From: Paratrimastix pyriformis
Taxonomy: Eukaryota; Preaxostyla; Paratrimastigidae
Direction: 5' to 3'
DNA length: 64,000 bases
NCBI GenBank assembly: GCA_027972325.1
Contig: JAPMOS010000014.1
Span: 266,001-330,000, forward strand
A program made the translations under genes and the position numbers. A model generated the notes under the pieces. That model was given only the letters and a program-made list of their open reading frames with translations, searched no databases and was not told where the DNA came from. This document shows, one piece after another, positions 43,217-54,990 of the stretch (positions within the stretch are counted from its first letter, which is position 1; each line of letters starts with the position of its first letter).

Positions 43217-44152
43217 ATGGCCACGGAAGTGAAAATTCAACTGATCCGTCATGCGACCGTCATTCTTGAGGTTGGTTTGCTTTTTTCGACGAGTGTTCCC
43301 TCATTTTTTCGCAGCATCACGGACATCGCCTGATGATCGATCCGATGCTCTCCCCTCCCGAGGTCTACGATACGCTTGCCTCTGCAGGACCTTTCGCAAG
43401 TCGCCGCAATCCCCTCGTTCCACTTCCCGTGCCCGTGGAATCCCTCCTCAACACCGACGCTGTATTCATCTCCCACGATCACAACGACCACTTTGACGTT
43501 TTCGCCAAGGAACATCTTCCTCATGAGACCAATATGATTGCTCCGTCTCGTGACGTGCGCACGTACCAGAAGCTTGGCTTTAACCGCATTCTGGGTGTTA
43601 CCGATGAAGCCGCGGTCCCTGTCCCCATCCCTGGGTGCGAGGTTGATGTGGTGACCACAGGCGGGAAGCACGGGAGTGGGTTGGTTGGGAAGATGATGGG
43701 CAAGGTTGCTGGCTTTGTCATGCGGTTTGGCCCGGCCGCTGGTCCTCGGCTGACCGTTTATATTGCCGGTGACTCGGTCTTTTTTTCTTCTTCTCCCCCC
43801 CTGTTGTGATCTCATCTCTTTCGGATAGATCTGGTGTCCCGAAGTCGACGCGGCCCTCAAGCAATATCATCCCGATATTGTCCTCCTCAACGCAGGCGCT
43901 GCCAAGCTGAACATGGGCGACCCCATCACCATGACGGATGGTGACGTGCTGAACGTGCTCGCTGCTGTTCCTGCCACGACGAAGGTTGTCCCAATTCACA
44001 TGGAGGTGCTCAACCATTGCCGTCTCACCCGTGCTGCCCTCATTGAGAGTCTGCGCTCTCATGGCCACGCTGCTGATTTGGAAAGTGGGCGGATTTGGAT
44101 TCCGAACGATGGAGAGAGCCGTCTCTTCTCTCTTCCTCCTTCGGCTCAATGA
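43217..44152 (+). CDS. Bacterial-type metallo-beta-lactamase-fold hydrolase
   Basis: Three exons encode about 276 residues. The metal motif is FISHDHNDHFD (HxHxDH). Around it are IQLIRHATVILE, DPMLSPPEVYD, NPLVPLPVPVESLL, TTGGKHGSGLVGKMMG, YIAGDS-IWCPEVDAAL, LLNAGAAKL, GDPITMTDGDV and HMEVLNHCRLTR. This order matches UlaG-like MBL proteins common in bacteria along the full length, more closely than any eukaryotic lactamase-fold family I can recall, which suggests lateral transfer followed by intron gain. Introns have donors GTTGGT and GTCTTT. The ATG at 43217 gives the conserved first strand. The substrate is unknown. Confidence 0.8.
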
Positions 44153-44290
44153 AATGCCAGCCAGCCAGCCTAAAAAAAGATTATAATAATTCTTCCGTTG
44201 CATTTTTTCTTTTGGTTTGTATTCAATAGCAGCAATCACTATCGAAGAGCATTCCGCCCGGCCGTTACTTCACTCCCACCACCGGTGAGG

Positions 44291-47200
44291 ATGACGACAA
44301 TCGAGTCGCGTCGTGTCATCGCTCACCAGGCGAGCAGCAGACCTTTCGGACGCTCCAAAATGGTGACAGTTACCTTTTCTCTGATTGTCAAAAATTCGGG
44401 TCTCCTTCGCTTCTGTATCAAGGGAAGCCGACTGGCTGAGGACTGGAGCAAGTGCCTCACCATCTCACTGGCAAAGTTACAGGAATCGTCTGATGTCTTC
44501 ATCGGATCGCACGAATTCCGTTTTGACACGCCTCTTCCCGGCGAGTCTGCTGCTTCACTGCGTGCTTCGAGCCCCTTATTCCACTTCAAATTTGTATCGG
44601 TGAACCCCGACGGCCACGAACGATGGGAAGATGGGCAGAACCATGTTATCACCTTCAAACAAGATATTGACTCGATTTGGGTGTCCTCTCAATGGCTCTT
44701 CGAACAGGCAGCAACTCCATGCAGCAGCGATGCCTGGTTCTCCCGGTCAGCCTTTCGGGATGTTATCTTTGGAAGTCGTGCCGATAATCCTGTGTGCACT
44801 CAAGTCCCTGGGTATTTTGGCACGTCGCCCGCAGTTGAGCTGCGCTTTTCTGTCGCATGCACCCGAATCTCGCCCTCCCACGACGTGGTCGTTTATGGCG
44901 AGCATTCTGCTCTTGGCGACTACAAGTCTGCGGCGGCTCACATTCCGGCCCCCGATTCACCTCTCCCAGATCTCTCGACCAGGCGATTGTGATGTCGGCC
45001 CAAGGTTCTTTCCCCACCTTCCACGCCGCGGTTCGCATCCCCGCACCCCCGTGCCCGAACTGTGGTACCCCCGGCCCTCACCACCACTTCCAAACGCTCC
45101 GCTACAAGTACGTCATCCGTGACCGGGCCGATGGTCGCTTCGACCCCGTCTATGAAGGCGACTATAACTTCCACCGGACCCTGCTGATCCCGTGCGTGTG
45201 CTCCCTCCCGGCCGCCCCGCCCACCGAGACCCAGGCGGCCCCGCAAATCTGCACTCCGCCGACGTCACCCCGGCAAGACACCCTGCCCGAACTCCCTGCG
45301 CCCGATCAGCCAATCCCGATTCACGCGGATGTCCCGTCATCCGCCCCGTCGCTCCCTCCCGCGGTGCGGGTGGCCGAGGTCTACGGTACCGCCGGCATCT
45401 TCCGCTGGCCAGCCGATCGGCCGCTGGCCGCCTGGCGTGGCGCAGGTCTGGTCTTCATCCCCCCGGGGTAACATTTTCATCGCCTGTCGCTCGCTCCCCG
45501 GGGTAGGCGTGATCATGCCGGTCTTTGCGCTGCGCAGCGCCAAGTCGATGGGTGTCGGTCTGCTCTGCCCACCCCCGTGCCGGCCCCTCATCAGCATGAC
45601 CCGTGCACGGCCACACGGGGTCCCCTCACAGGCGACTTCATGGACATCCCGCTGCTGGTCGATTGGTGCGTCCAGGCCCGCCTGCAGATGATCCAGGCCC
45701 GTCTCATCCCCGCCCCCGCCCCCGCCCCAGCTTCGCTCTCGTTGGGCCCCTTCTTCATCTCGCCGTCCCGGTCCCCCGGGCGTGCGGGCGTGACCTTGGC
45801 GGATGGGCGCAGGTGCTGCCGGTCAACGACACAACCTTGCGCAAGGACTGGACGGACAGCTACCCCTACTCGTCCCTCTCCGTCTTCGCCCTGCACCCGC
45901 TCTACCTCCGCCTCGACCCGGCCCTCCTCGGCTGTCCGCACCCCCACCCTCCTGCCTGCTCTGTCGACCTGACGCCCTGGCACCCTGCCCCATGCGTCCC
46001 GGGCCCCACCACCTGCGTCGCGTCAGGTGCCGGAACCCATGCCGTGGTGTGCCCGTCGTCACCTCAGCATCTCTTGCTCCATTGGGTCGGTTCCAGTGGA
46101 TGTCACCCCGGCCCAGGCCGCAGCCCTGGCCCAGGCCCAGGCCCGGTTGGAGCCCCCCGGTGGCCCCATGCGGCCAGTCGACTACGAAGACGTCCTCCGG
46201 ACCAAGTTGGACCTCTGCGCGCAGCTGGTCCGCACCCCCCCCCCCCCCCCCCCCCGGCACCATCCCCACGCACCCCGTTCACACCGTTCCCACGCACCCA
46301 GTTTCGGCCCCATCGAGCGGCCTTCCTGCGGTCGGAGGCCTTCCGGGCATTTGACGCGGCCAACGGGGCCTGGCTGCGGCCCTACGCCGTCTTCTGCCAC
46401 CTGCGCGACCGTTACGACACCCCCCGCTGGGCCGCCTGGGGCGCCCCCGACAAGGAAATGGGGTCTGCTGTGCCTATTCGCCGGTCAATGAGGGTTTGGG
46501 GGCGAGTTCACCTGTATTAATTCTATCGATCAGCTGGGGTAGTATAGTGGCAGAATTCTTGCCTGTCACGCAAGAGACCCGGGTTCAATCCCCGGCCCTA
46601 GCGTTTTTGTCTTTGTCAATCATCTCCCCCTTCTTTTTTTTTTTTGCAGTGTGGAGGCGCTTGTCTCTCGGGACGGGGACCCGGAACGGTGCGCCACTGA
46701 GGAGGGGCTCTTCGACGTGGGGCTGACGTACTTCATCCAGGTCGGCTCTCCTGCCCCTGCCCTGCCCCTGCCCCTCCCGCTTCCCCTCCCGCTCATCGCC
46801 TCCTTCGGTGGCCCCGCAGTTCCAGCTGCACCGCCAGTTCGGCTACGCGTCGCAGTACGCCCGCGCCCACGGGGTGGCCATCAAGGTCTCCTTGCCCCTT
46901 CCTGCCGCCCCCCCCGCTTGCCACACACCGCCCGGTGCTCATCGCCTGTGCGGGTGGGCGCCGACCCTGTGGTGTGCAGGGCGACATTGCGATCGGGGTG
47001 AACCCCGACTCGGTCGACGTCTGGCAGCACCCGGAGCTCTTCCGGCGCGAGTACAGCACGGGCGCGCCCCCCGACGCATTCTCCGACAAGGCCGGCCAGA
47101 ACTGGGGGTCCGCGCCCAGACCCGTGTCCTCTCCGCTCACGGCCCACGGGTGACGATGATGATGACATGGGGCCCCCCGTGGCTTGGGTGGATGGTGGTG

Positions 47201-48241
47201 GCGGCGGTGGGCGCAGGTTCCCGCCGTACGACTGGGAGGCCATGGCGCGGACGGGGTACGCCTGGTGGCGGGCGCGGCTGCAGCATATGGCGCAGTACTT
47301 CCACGCGTCCCGCATCGACCACGGTCTGCCGGCATCGCTGCCGCCCCATCCGTCCATCCCCCCATCCGCGTGTCAGCATCTCCCCCCATCCCCATCCCCC
47401 ATCCCCCCATTTTTTTTTTTTTTGAGGAAGAGCGATGGCCGGGTGTGGGTCATCCATCCCCCGGTGTCTCACCCCCCCCCCCCCCCCCCCCCCCATTCGA
47501 TGGCGCGCAGTGCTCGGGTTCTTCCGGGTGTGGGTCATCCCCCGGGGCAACCTGACGGGCATGCTGGGGCGCTTCCTGCCCTCCTTCCCCCTCGCTCGGT
47601 GGGAGCTCGACCAGTACGGCATCTGGGACGTGCGGCGCCTCTGCCGCCCACACGTGGCCGCCTCGGCCCTGCGCAGGTCAGTCTCCCGTCCCGCCCCACT
47701 GACCCACCTCCACATCCAGCCACACGCACAGCCGCTGCCACTCCAACTCCCACGAAAAACACGCGCCACCACAACCACCTCAGCAGCCGTCCGCCGTGCT
47801 CTGCTCGCCGCGTCTCCACCACCTCGCCCCACCCCCGATCCCCCGCGCAGCGCCCTGGCGGCGAGCTGCGGCGACGCCCTCTGCGAGCTGCTGCTGCGGT
47901 ACTACTTCGTGGGCGACCCGGCCTGCCCCGACCCGCCCAGCCGCGACCTGGCGGCCCTCGAGGGGCCCGGCCAGCCCATCGCCCCGGAGCTCTACTTCCG
48001 GGGCTGCTTCCAGACCGAGCAGCATGTGGCCGGGGCCCTGCTCCACCCGGCCAGCCCCCTCGGGGTCCGGGTGCGCGAGCATCTGACCCGCCGCTACCTG
48101 CTCAACATCGTCCAGTACCGGGTGCTGCCCCAGACCAAGCTGGCCGACCTGGCCGCCGACCAGCCATCGGCCCCCCAGCAGCCTCAGCCCCTGGCGGTCG
48201 AATCCGCGGCGGCGGCGGACCTAACGGACGGCGGGGACGAA

Positions 48242-48285
<44 letters not shown>

Positions 48286-48725
48286 GGTTACCGTCACCAC
48301 CCCGCCGCCCGCCGCCAAGCAGCTGCAGGCCATTGCCGAGGAGCCGGCCCCCGCCGCCCCGACGACGCCGACCCCGGCCCTGCCCGTGCTGGAGGGCGTC
48401 CTGGAGCGGGTCAACTCGCTCGCCAGCCCGCAGGAGTGCGGCCGGTTCGTGGCCGAGCAGCTGGGCCGGATCGAGGAGCTCCTGCTGGGGCTCTTCACCA
48501 ACCGGGTGCTCCTCGAGGACGCCGCCGACCCCGAGCGGATGTACCACCCACGCTTCGGGGTCCGCCTCTGACTCGCCCGACTCGCCCCTGATCCCACGCC
48601 CCATCGGCGTCGGGGCCCTCTGGGTTGTGGGACGCCTGCGAGGCTGGCACCACCACACCGCTCGCTTTTCCCGTTTTCACTCTCCTTCTCCTTCTCATTG
48701 TCACGCCGCCGCCACTGCCATCCCT

Positions 48726-48756
<31 letters not shown>

Positions 48757-50597
48757 CTCCCTCCCCCTCCCTTCCCCCACTGCCAGATGCTGACCCAGGA
48801 ATCCTTCCAGACCCTCCCGGACGGCGAGTGGCGCCAAGTGTTGGGCCACCTCTACCACTCGTACTACCTCCACCGCCAGGTCTGCCACCACCACCCGACC
48901 CGCCCGGCCCCCGGCCGCCCCGCCCTCTCTGCGTCGCCTCCTGTCCTCACGGCGGCGGCTGGGATGGGGCTCGGGCGGCTCCTGCAGGAAGCCGAGTGGG
49001 CGCGGACGGGCCCGGCCAAGCTTTCGATGCTCTGCCAGGCCAGCAACATGCTGCTGTGCGGAGAGGACCTGGGGCTGGTCCCGCGCTGCGTCCCGCCCTG
49101 CAGGCGGCCGGCATCCTCTGCCTGCGCATCCAGCGCATGAAGGCGGGTCGGCATCACCCCCCTCCCCCTCCCCCCCCTCCCCCTGCCCACATTACCCCCC
49201 CGGCACCACTCCACCAGTCAACTCTCTTTTTCCCCTTCGTCTTCAAACCCACCCCCGGCAACCGGAACCGGGGCAGTCAAGTCAACTCACTCCATCTCTG
49301 CTCGAACCCACTCCCCCCCCCCCCCCCCCCCCCCCCCAGGCACCCAGGAGGAGGGACCCTTCTACGACCTTGCCAGCCTGCCCTACGACTGCGTCTGCTC
49401 GCCCAGCACACACGACCAGCCCGTCCTGCGCGCCTGGTCTGCGGCCCTCCCAGACCCCCCTCCCCCCCCCCCCCCCCCTCGTTGCGCCTCCTCCGCCACC
49501 GCGGTGGTCGTCTCCTCGAAACTTCACCTTGTGACCGCCCACTCGCCCTCGCCCCGGCTGTTGCGCTTGATGATGATGGTGCGATGCATGTGTGATGTCT
49601 GTCTGTCCGTCTGTCCGTCCGTCCGTCCGTCTGTCCGTCTGTGTCTGTGTCTGTGTCTGTCTGTCCGTCCGTCCGTCCGTCCGTGTGTCAGGTACGAGGA
49701 CGAGCTGGACGACCGGCTGCGGGACTACTTCTGCCGGCACCTGTGCGGCCTGCAGGAGGCCCCCCGCCAGTGCACCCCGGCCGTCGTCCAGGCCGTCGTC
49801 CGCTCGCACATGCACAGGTCCCCCTCGCCACCCCACCCCCCCGGCCACGATGCCCCCCACCAACGCGCCCCCCGCACACGCACATCCGCACGGCCACACA
49901 TGCCGACACTGTGCCCCCACGATGCCCCGACTATGCCCCCGGCGCCATCGCCCGATATGCACACAATTATCGGATCCACCACACGGACGCATGGGCCTCA
50001 CGATGCTTCCTCTCGCCCTGCCGCCTCCCCCCTCCCCTCCCATCCCCTCCCATCGCCCATCCCCTCCCATCCCATGGCCCGGGCAGCCCGGCCATGTGGG
50101 CGACCTTCCTGCTCTCGGACCTCCTCGGGATGGACCCCGTCCTGCGCCATCCCGACCCACGGTCCGTCGACCTCGCCCCCCGGTCTCCACCCCCCCGGTC
50201 TCCACCCCCCCGGTCTCCACAACCCTGGCACTACCCTCCCGGTATCCACCTCCCCCCTGGTCTCCGCCACCCCTCCGGTCGTCCTGTGTCACCTCACTCA
50301 ACTCACACCTTGCATCCTCCATCCCTGGGGGGGCTGGTCGGTCATCGCGTCACGTTATCACGCTGCTGCCGCAGGGCCGAGCAGATCAACAACCCGGCCG
50401 TCAACCCGCACTACTGGCGCTACCGGATGCACGTGGGGCTGGAGGCGCTCATCGACCGGCCCGCCTTCGCGGCCGCCGTCCGGCAGCTGGTCGTCGAGGG
50501 CGGCCGCCACGGCTGCTACTTCGCAAAGGGCGAGCCCGACAGCCCCGACAGGCGCCGGCCCGTGGCCCCCGTCGCCCAGCACTGGGCGTGGCACTGA
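44291..50597 (+). CDS. DPE2: 4-alpha-glucanotransferase DPE2 (GH77 with CBM20 domains)
   Basis: DPE2 moves glucosyl units from maltose to cytosolic glucan acceptors. Two N-terminal starch-binding CBM20 modules are visible (FSRSAFRDVIFG ends the first; VVVYGEHSALGDYK starts the second). The GH77 core follows: WRGAG, VLPVNDTTLRKDWTDSYPYS, SVFALHPLYLRLD, KGDIAIGVNPDSVD, FRREYSTGAPPDAFS, the nucleophile region ASRIDHVLGFFRVW, the acid/base region LLCGEDLGLVP and SPSTHDQPVL. About twenty exons. Donors are mostly GTCTGC or GTCCGC, and one intron (45697-45812) begins GCCCGT. A long insert with a run of 16 acidic residues (48236-48286) interrupts the core, as inserts do in plant DPE2. A tRNA gene sits in intron 46463-46649. 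The ATG at 44291 is the first plausible start. The stop is TGA. Confidence 0.92.
46533..46603 (+). tRNA. tRNA-Asp (GTC)
   Basis: A 71-nt cloverleaf: acceptor GCTGGGG/CCCTAGC (one G-T pair), anticodon stem CTTGC/GCAAG with loop CTGTCAC (anticodon GTC), T arm CCGGG-TTCAATC-CCCGG, discriminator G as expected for Asp, and a TTTTT Pol III terminator right after it. It has no intron. It lies in the sense orientation inside a 187-nt DPE2 intron (46463-46649). Its body resembles eukaryotic tRNA-Gly, but the anticodon is Asp. Confidence 0.92.
48239..48286 (+). repeat. (GAT)n coding microsatellite in DPE2
   Basis: About fifteen GAT codons encode a poly-Asp run in the insert of the GH77 core. Confidence 0.9.
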
Positions 50598-51404
50598 GGG
50601 CAGGCGGCGTGTCGTCGTGCGGTGCGTGGCGTGTGTATGTATGACGGGCCGATGGTTGGCTGGGTGGGTCTCGCGCCGCACCGTCACACCATGGGGGTGT
50701 CTCTGTCTGTGTGTTATTTTGCTGGAGGCGAGAGGGGGCTCGGGGTTGCTGGTGGTGGTCTCTGCTTGTTTCGTCTCTCTCTTCCCCTTCCCGGTCGGCT
50801 CCATGTGTGGGTGCCTCTGGGCGCCTGGGAGCATGCGGGGAACACACGGCTTGGGCTTGGGTCGCTTTCGTTGTCTTCGGCGGGTCGGGCCGGCATGGCG
50901 GGGGAACAGGAGGCGAATGGCCACCGGGTCCCGAGCGAGGCAAGGCGAGGTGGCGAGCACAGCGTGTTCTCCGGGCTGGCAAACGAGCGCCCGGGTAGCA
51001 GGGGGGGGGGTGATGGGAGGGAGGGGGGAAGCACGAAACACGAGGGGAATGAAGCTGCCACCCGAACAGCAGCAGCCCAGACGAAGGAGGCTGCAGAGAA
51101 GGGGGGGCGCAGGCTGAGAGAGTATACAGACGAAGAGGTCAAAAAACAAGGGGTGGGGGGAGGAGCGCGCGGGAATGATGGCAACCAGGCCCTGGGGCGG
51201 CGGCGGGCGATGGTCGGGTGAGGCGAATGGGGGGACAGGCAGGCGCCTCATCGCCACCACCACTGCCATCGCAACGAGCGTTCACATCACCCGCCACCAC
51301 CACCCACCATCATCATCATCACCCGCCACCACCCACCACCATCATCATCACCCGCCACCACCACCCAACCATCGATCGTCTCAGACGGCGAACCGTCCGT
51401 CCGT
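50598..51404. other. Convergent intergenic region
   Basis: The 807 bp between the DPE2 stop and the stop of the convergent coiled-coil gene show no convincing exon. The last 100 bp are rich in CACCAC and CATCAT. Confidence 0.5.
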
Positions 51405-52484
51405 TCATGGGACCGCCTCGGGTGGGGCGACGGGCGCTGCCGATTCAGGGCTGGAGGGAGCAGGGACCACCGCCGGGGCGATAGTGGCGGCAGGGGCGGG
51501 GGCGGGACCTGGGGTTGGTAAGGGCGGCGTGGGCGTGGGCGTGGGCGTGGGCGTGGGCGTGGGGGTCGCCAACGGGCGCGGGGCGGGCGACGCCGGCGGG
51601 GGTGTGGGCGTCGGCACGGGGCGCGGGGCGGGCGTGGGCGTGGGCTGGGGTGCCTCGACCAGCAGGTGGGCGTCGCGGATCTCGGGCAGGATGCTGCCGG
51701 GCCGGGGGGCGGCGGCGACGGCGGCAGGCCGGGCGGCCAGGTCGACCGTGGTCACGACCACGGCCTCATCCTCTTCGGGGCCGCCGCCCTGGCCGCTCCC
51801 GGCCGCCAGCAGGAGGGCAGGGACGGAGATGGGGGCGGCCGGCGGGGGCAGGCTGAGCGGGGACAGGGGGCCCGCGGCCTGGGGCAGGCGCACCTTGAGC
51901 AGCGGCGGCGAGACGACATCGGGCGGAGCTGCCTCGCCCAGCGGTAGCAGCGAGCGGACGGCGGGAGCCGACTGCGGCGGCTGCTCTTGCTGCTGCTGCT
52001 GCTGTTGTTGTTGTTGGTGCTGCTGCAGGAGGGCCAGCGGGGAGAGGGCCAGCTGGCCGCGTGCCTCGAGCTGGCCGATGCGGGCCTCGAGCTGGCCCGC
52101 CCGTGCCTGGGCCTCCTCGAGCTGCTGGCGGCCGGTCCGCAGGCGGCCCTCGAGCTGGCCGATGTGCTCCTGGGCCTGTGCCAGCTCCTCCTCGAGCTGG
52201 TAGATGCGCCGCTGGGCCTTGGTGGCCAGGTCCTGGGCCTTGGTGGCCCGCGCCTCGGCCTGGCGCACCTGCTCGGCGGCCTTCTCGGCCTGGCGGGCCG
52301 CCTCGGCCTGGGCCTCGGCCACCTGCTGCAGGGCCTGGGCGGTGGCGCCCTCCTGGCGGACCAGGTCGGCCTGCAGCCCCGGGATCCGGGCCGCCTCGGT
52401 GGTCAGGGCCGCCACCCGCTCGCCCGCCTCGGCCAGCGCCCCACGCAACCGCCGGTTCTCGGCGATTCCCTTGGCCTCCTGCGA

Positions 52485-52524
<40 letters not shown>

Positions 52525-54103
52525 GGGATGAGCATGACAAGCACAAGGCACCAGTTCCGCCCCGCCCCCGCCCCCGCCCCCGTCCCCGTCCCCGTCCCCG
52601 TCCCCGTCCCCCCCCCCCCCCCTTCACGAACGCACTCAGCCGGTGGTGGCGGGTGGCGGGCGGGGATGCGGACCTCCCACTGGGCGATGAAGGCCTCGCG
52701 GGCGGCCAGGTCGCGCTGGAGGGCGCCCGTCTGGGCGAGGGCCCCGTCGACCTCGGCCTGCTTGGCCCCGTACAGCGCCATCTGCTCGTGCAGCCGGCCC
52801 TCCTCCTGCCGGAATTGCTGCGACCAACAGTGGCGAGCGGGGGGGGGGGGGGGGGGTAGACGGCGCACAGAGCGAAAACATGGGCCTATGAGCAAGCTAT
52901 GGGCCTATGGGCATATGGGCCGATGGGCATATGGGCATTATGCTCTGGTCATAGGGGCATGGGAGGGGATATGACGTGAATTCGGTCCGAGTGTCGGCAC
53001 GGGACACGCAAAGGAGAAGCGAGTGCCCTGCTTGAGCACAGTATGGCGGGGGGGGGGGGGGGGGGGGGGGGGCATGACAACGGACGGCCTCCCGCTGGGC
53101 GGAGCGGTCCTCGAGGTACTTCATCTGCAGGTACTGGGCCTCCTTCTGGTTGAACTGCTCGCCCGCCCCCCGAATGGGAATGGGGAATGGGGAATGGGAA
53201 TGGGGGTGTTGTGGTGGCGGGAGAGGTGGGGAGGTGCTGTGAAAGCCGGCCGGTCGGGAAGGCGGGGAGAGCCAACTGCAGCCCACCAACCCGGCCCCAT
53301 CCACCACCAACCCGGCTCCATCCACCACCAACCCGGCCCCATCCACCGGTCGGGGTGGCTGGCGGCGGACAAGGGCAGGGGGGCGGCGCACGGACCTTCT
53401 CGCGGGTGGCGGCCAGGTCTGCCCTGAGGGCCTCGCACTCGGCCTGCAGCTGGGCCGCGGCCCGTGCCTTCTCCTGGCAGGTGCTCTGCAGGACCGCGTT
53501 GAAGCCCTGCACCCGAACCACCTCCGCCGAGCTCGTGGCAAGTTGCTGCGCAGGCCGGCCCCCCGTCCCATACCACCCCCACAACCCACACCAGGGTGAT
53601 GATGACCCGGTTGCATCCAGAATCACGAGATGTGCGCCGCGGCACCCCATTTCCCACCTGGCCGGGCGGGTGGGGCGGGTGGGGGACAGCATGTGATGAG
53701 GGTGCGGGTGCTGGGGGGCCCGCGGACGGCACGGGTGGCTGCCAGCTCGCGCTCGGCCACGATGACGGCCGACTGGAGCTCGTCCGCGCGGCGCCGGAAG
53801 GCCTCCCACTCCCGCGAGAGCCGCCCCAGCTCCGAGTCAATCTGCGGCGCCCCCAAACCACCGCCATCACCGCCAGATGCACCCCGCGAGGGCACGGAGC
53901 ACAGAGCAGAGCACAGAGCACAGAGCACAGAGCACAGAGCACAGAGGATGATGAGCGAAAGTGAACACTGGGGGCACGGAGGCCGAATCACCGATGGGAG
54001 GAAGGGAACGGTGAATCACAGATGAACCGCACAGATCAACCAAACAGGAATGATGAAGCGGCGCGATCGACCCCAGCAGCAGCAGCAGCAGCAACATCAT
54101 CAG

Positions 54104-54138
<35 letters not shown>

Positions 54139-54174
54139 GCAACAGCAGCAACAGCACCAACAGCAACAGCAACA

Positions 54175-54205
<31 letters not shown>

Positions 54206-54951
54206 CAACAGCAACAGCATCATCAGCAACAGCAACAGCATCATCAGCAACAGCCAGATCGCCCTCACCCGAACCCTACCAGGACCCCCCCCCCCCCCCC
54301 CCCCATGCCCGCTGGGGCTGCCCGGTGCATGGGTGGTGGCGTCTGCGGACCGAGTCCCACTCGACGGCGGGGTCGTTGGCCGCGTCGGCGCGCTCGGGGC
54401 CCCGCTCGAACATCTCCAGCCGGGCGGAGAGACTCTCGATGGTGGCCGCGGAGGAGCTGCTCAGGGCGCGGTTCTTGGAGAGCGCCTCGGCAAGCTCCTG
54501 GGCCAGCGAGCTCTGCAGCACGCCACGGCCGGCCGGGGCCAGAGAGGAGCAAGATTGGCGGTGATGAGTGGGGGTGGCAGCACGCACGAGGGCGCCGAAA
54601 GCTGGCGCGCGCGCGCGCGATGGTGAAATGATGCCGATGCCGACATGCGCTGGTGTTGGTGGAGTGTTGATGGTGATGTTGGTGATGGGGTGGTGCGTGT
54701 GTGTGGGCGCGGACCTTCTCCTGCCTGACCAGCTGGATGGCCGTGTACAGGTCGGCGTTGGTCTGCCGCTCGGCCACCAGCTGGCCGGGCAGGGCCGAGA
54801 GCTTCTTCAGCTCGTCCGCCAGCCGGCCAAGCTCGGCCTGCACGCTCTGCAGCCCCCAACAGGAACCGAGAAGAAGGAACCGCATGAGTGCCTTTGATCG
54901 AACACGAGGTCCCGCCCACTCACTCGGCCTGCATGCTCTGCAGCCCCCAAT

Positions 54952-54990
<39 letters not shown>

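Noticed and set aside
46533-46603. tRNA-Gly call
   Set aside because: The body resembles tRNA-Gly, but the anticodon loop CTGTCAC gives GTC (Asp) and the discriminator is G.
47411-47493. T and C runs in DPE2 as frameshift sites
   Set aside because: They lie inside an intron (GTCTGC donor after RIDH) and need no recoding.
50598-51269. Open frames between DPE2 and the coiled-coil gene
   Set aside because: Frames on both strands lack domains, splice logic or a sensible composition.
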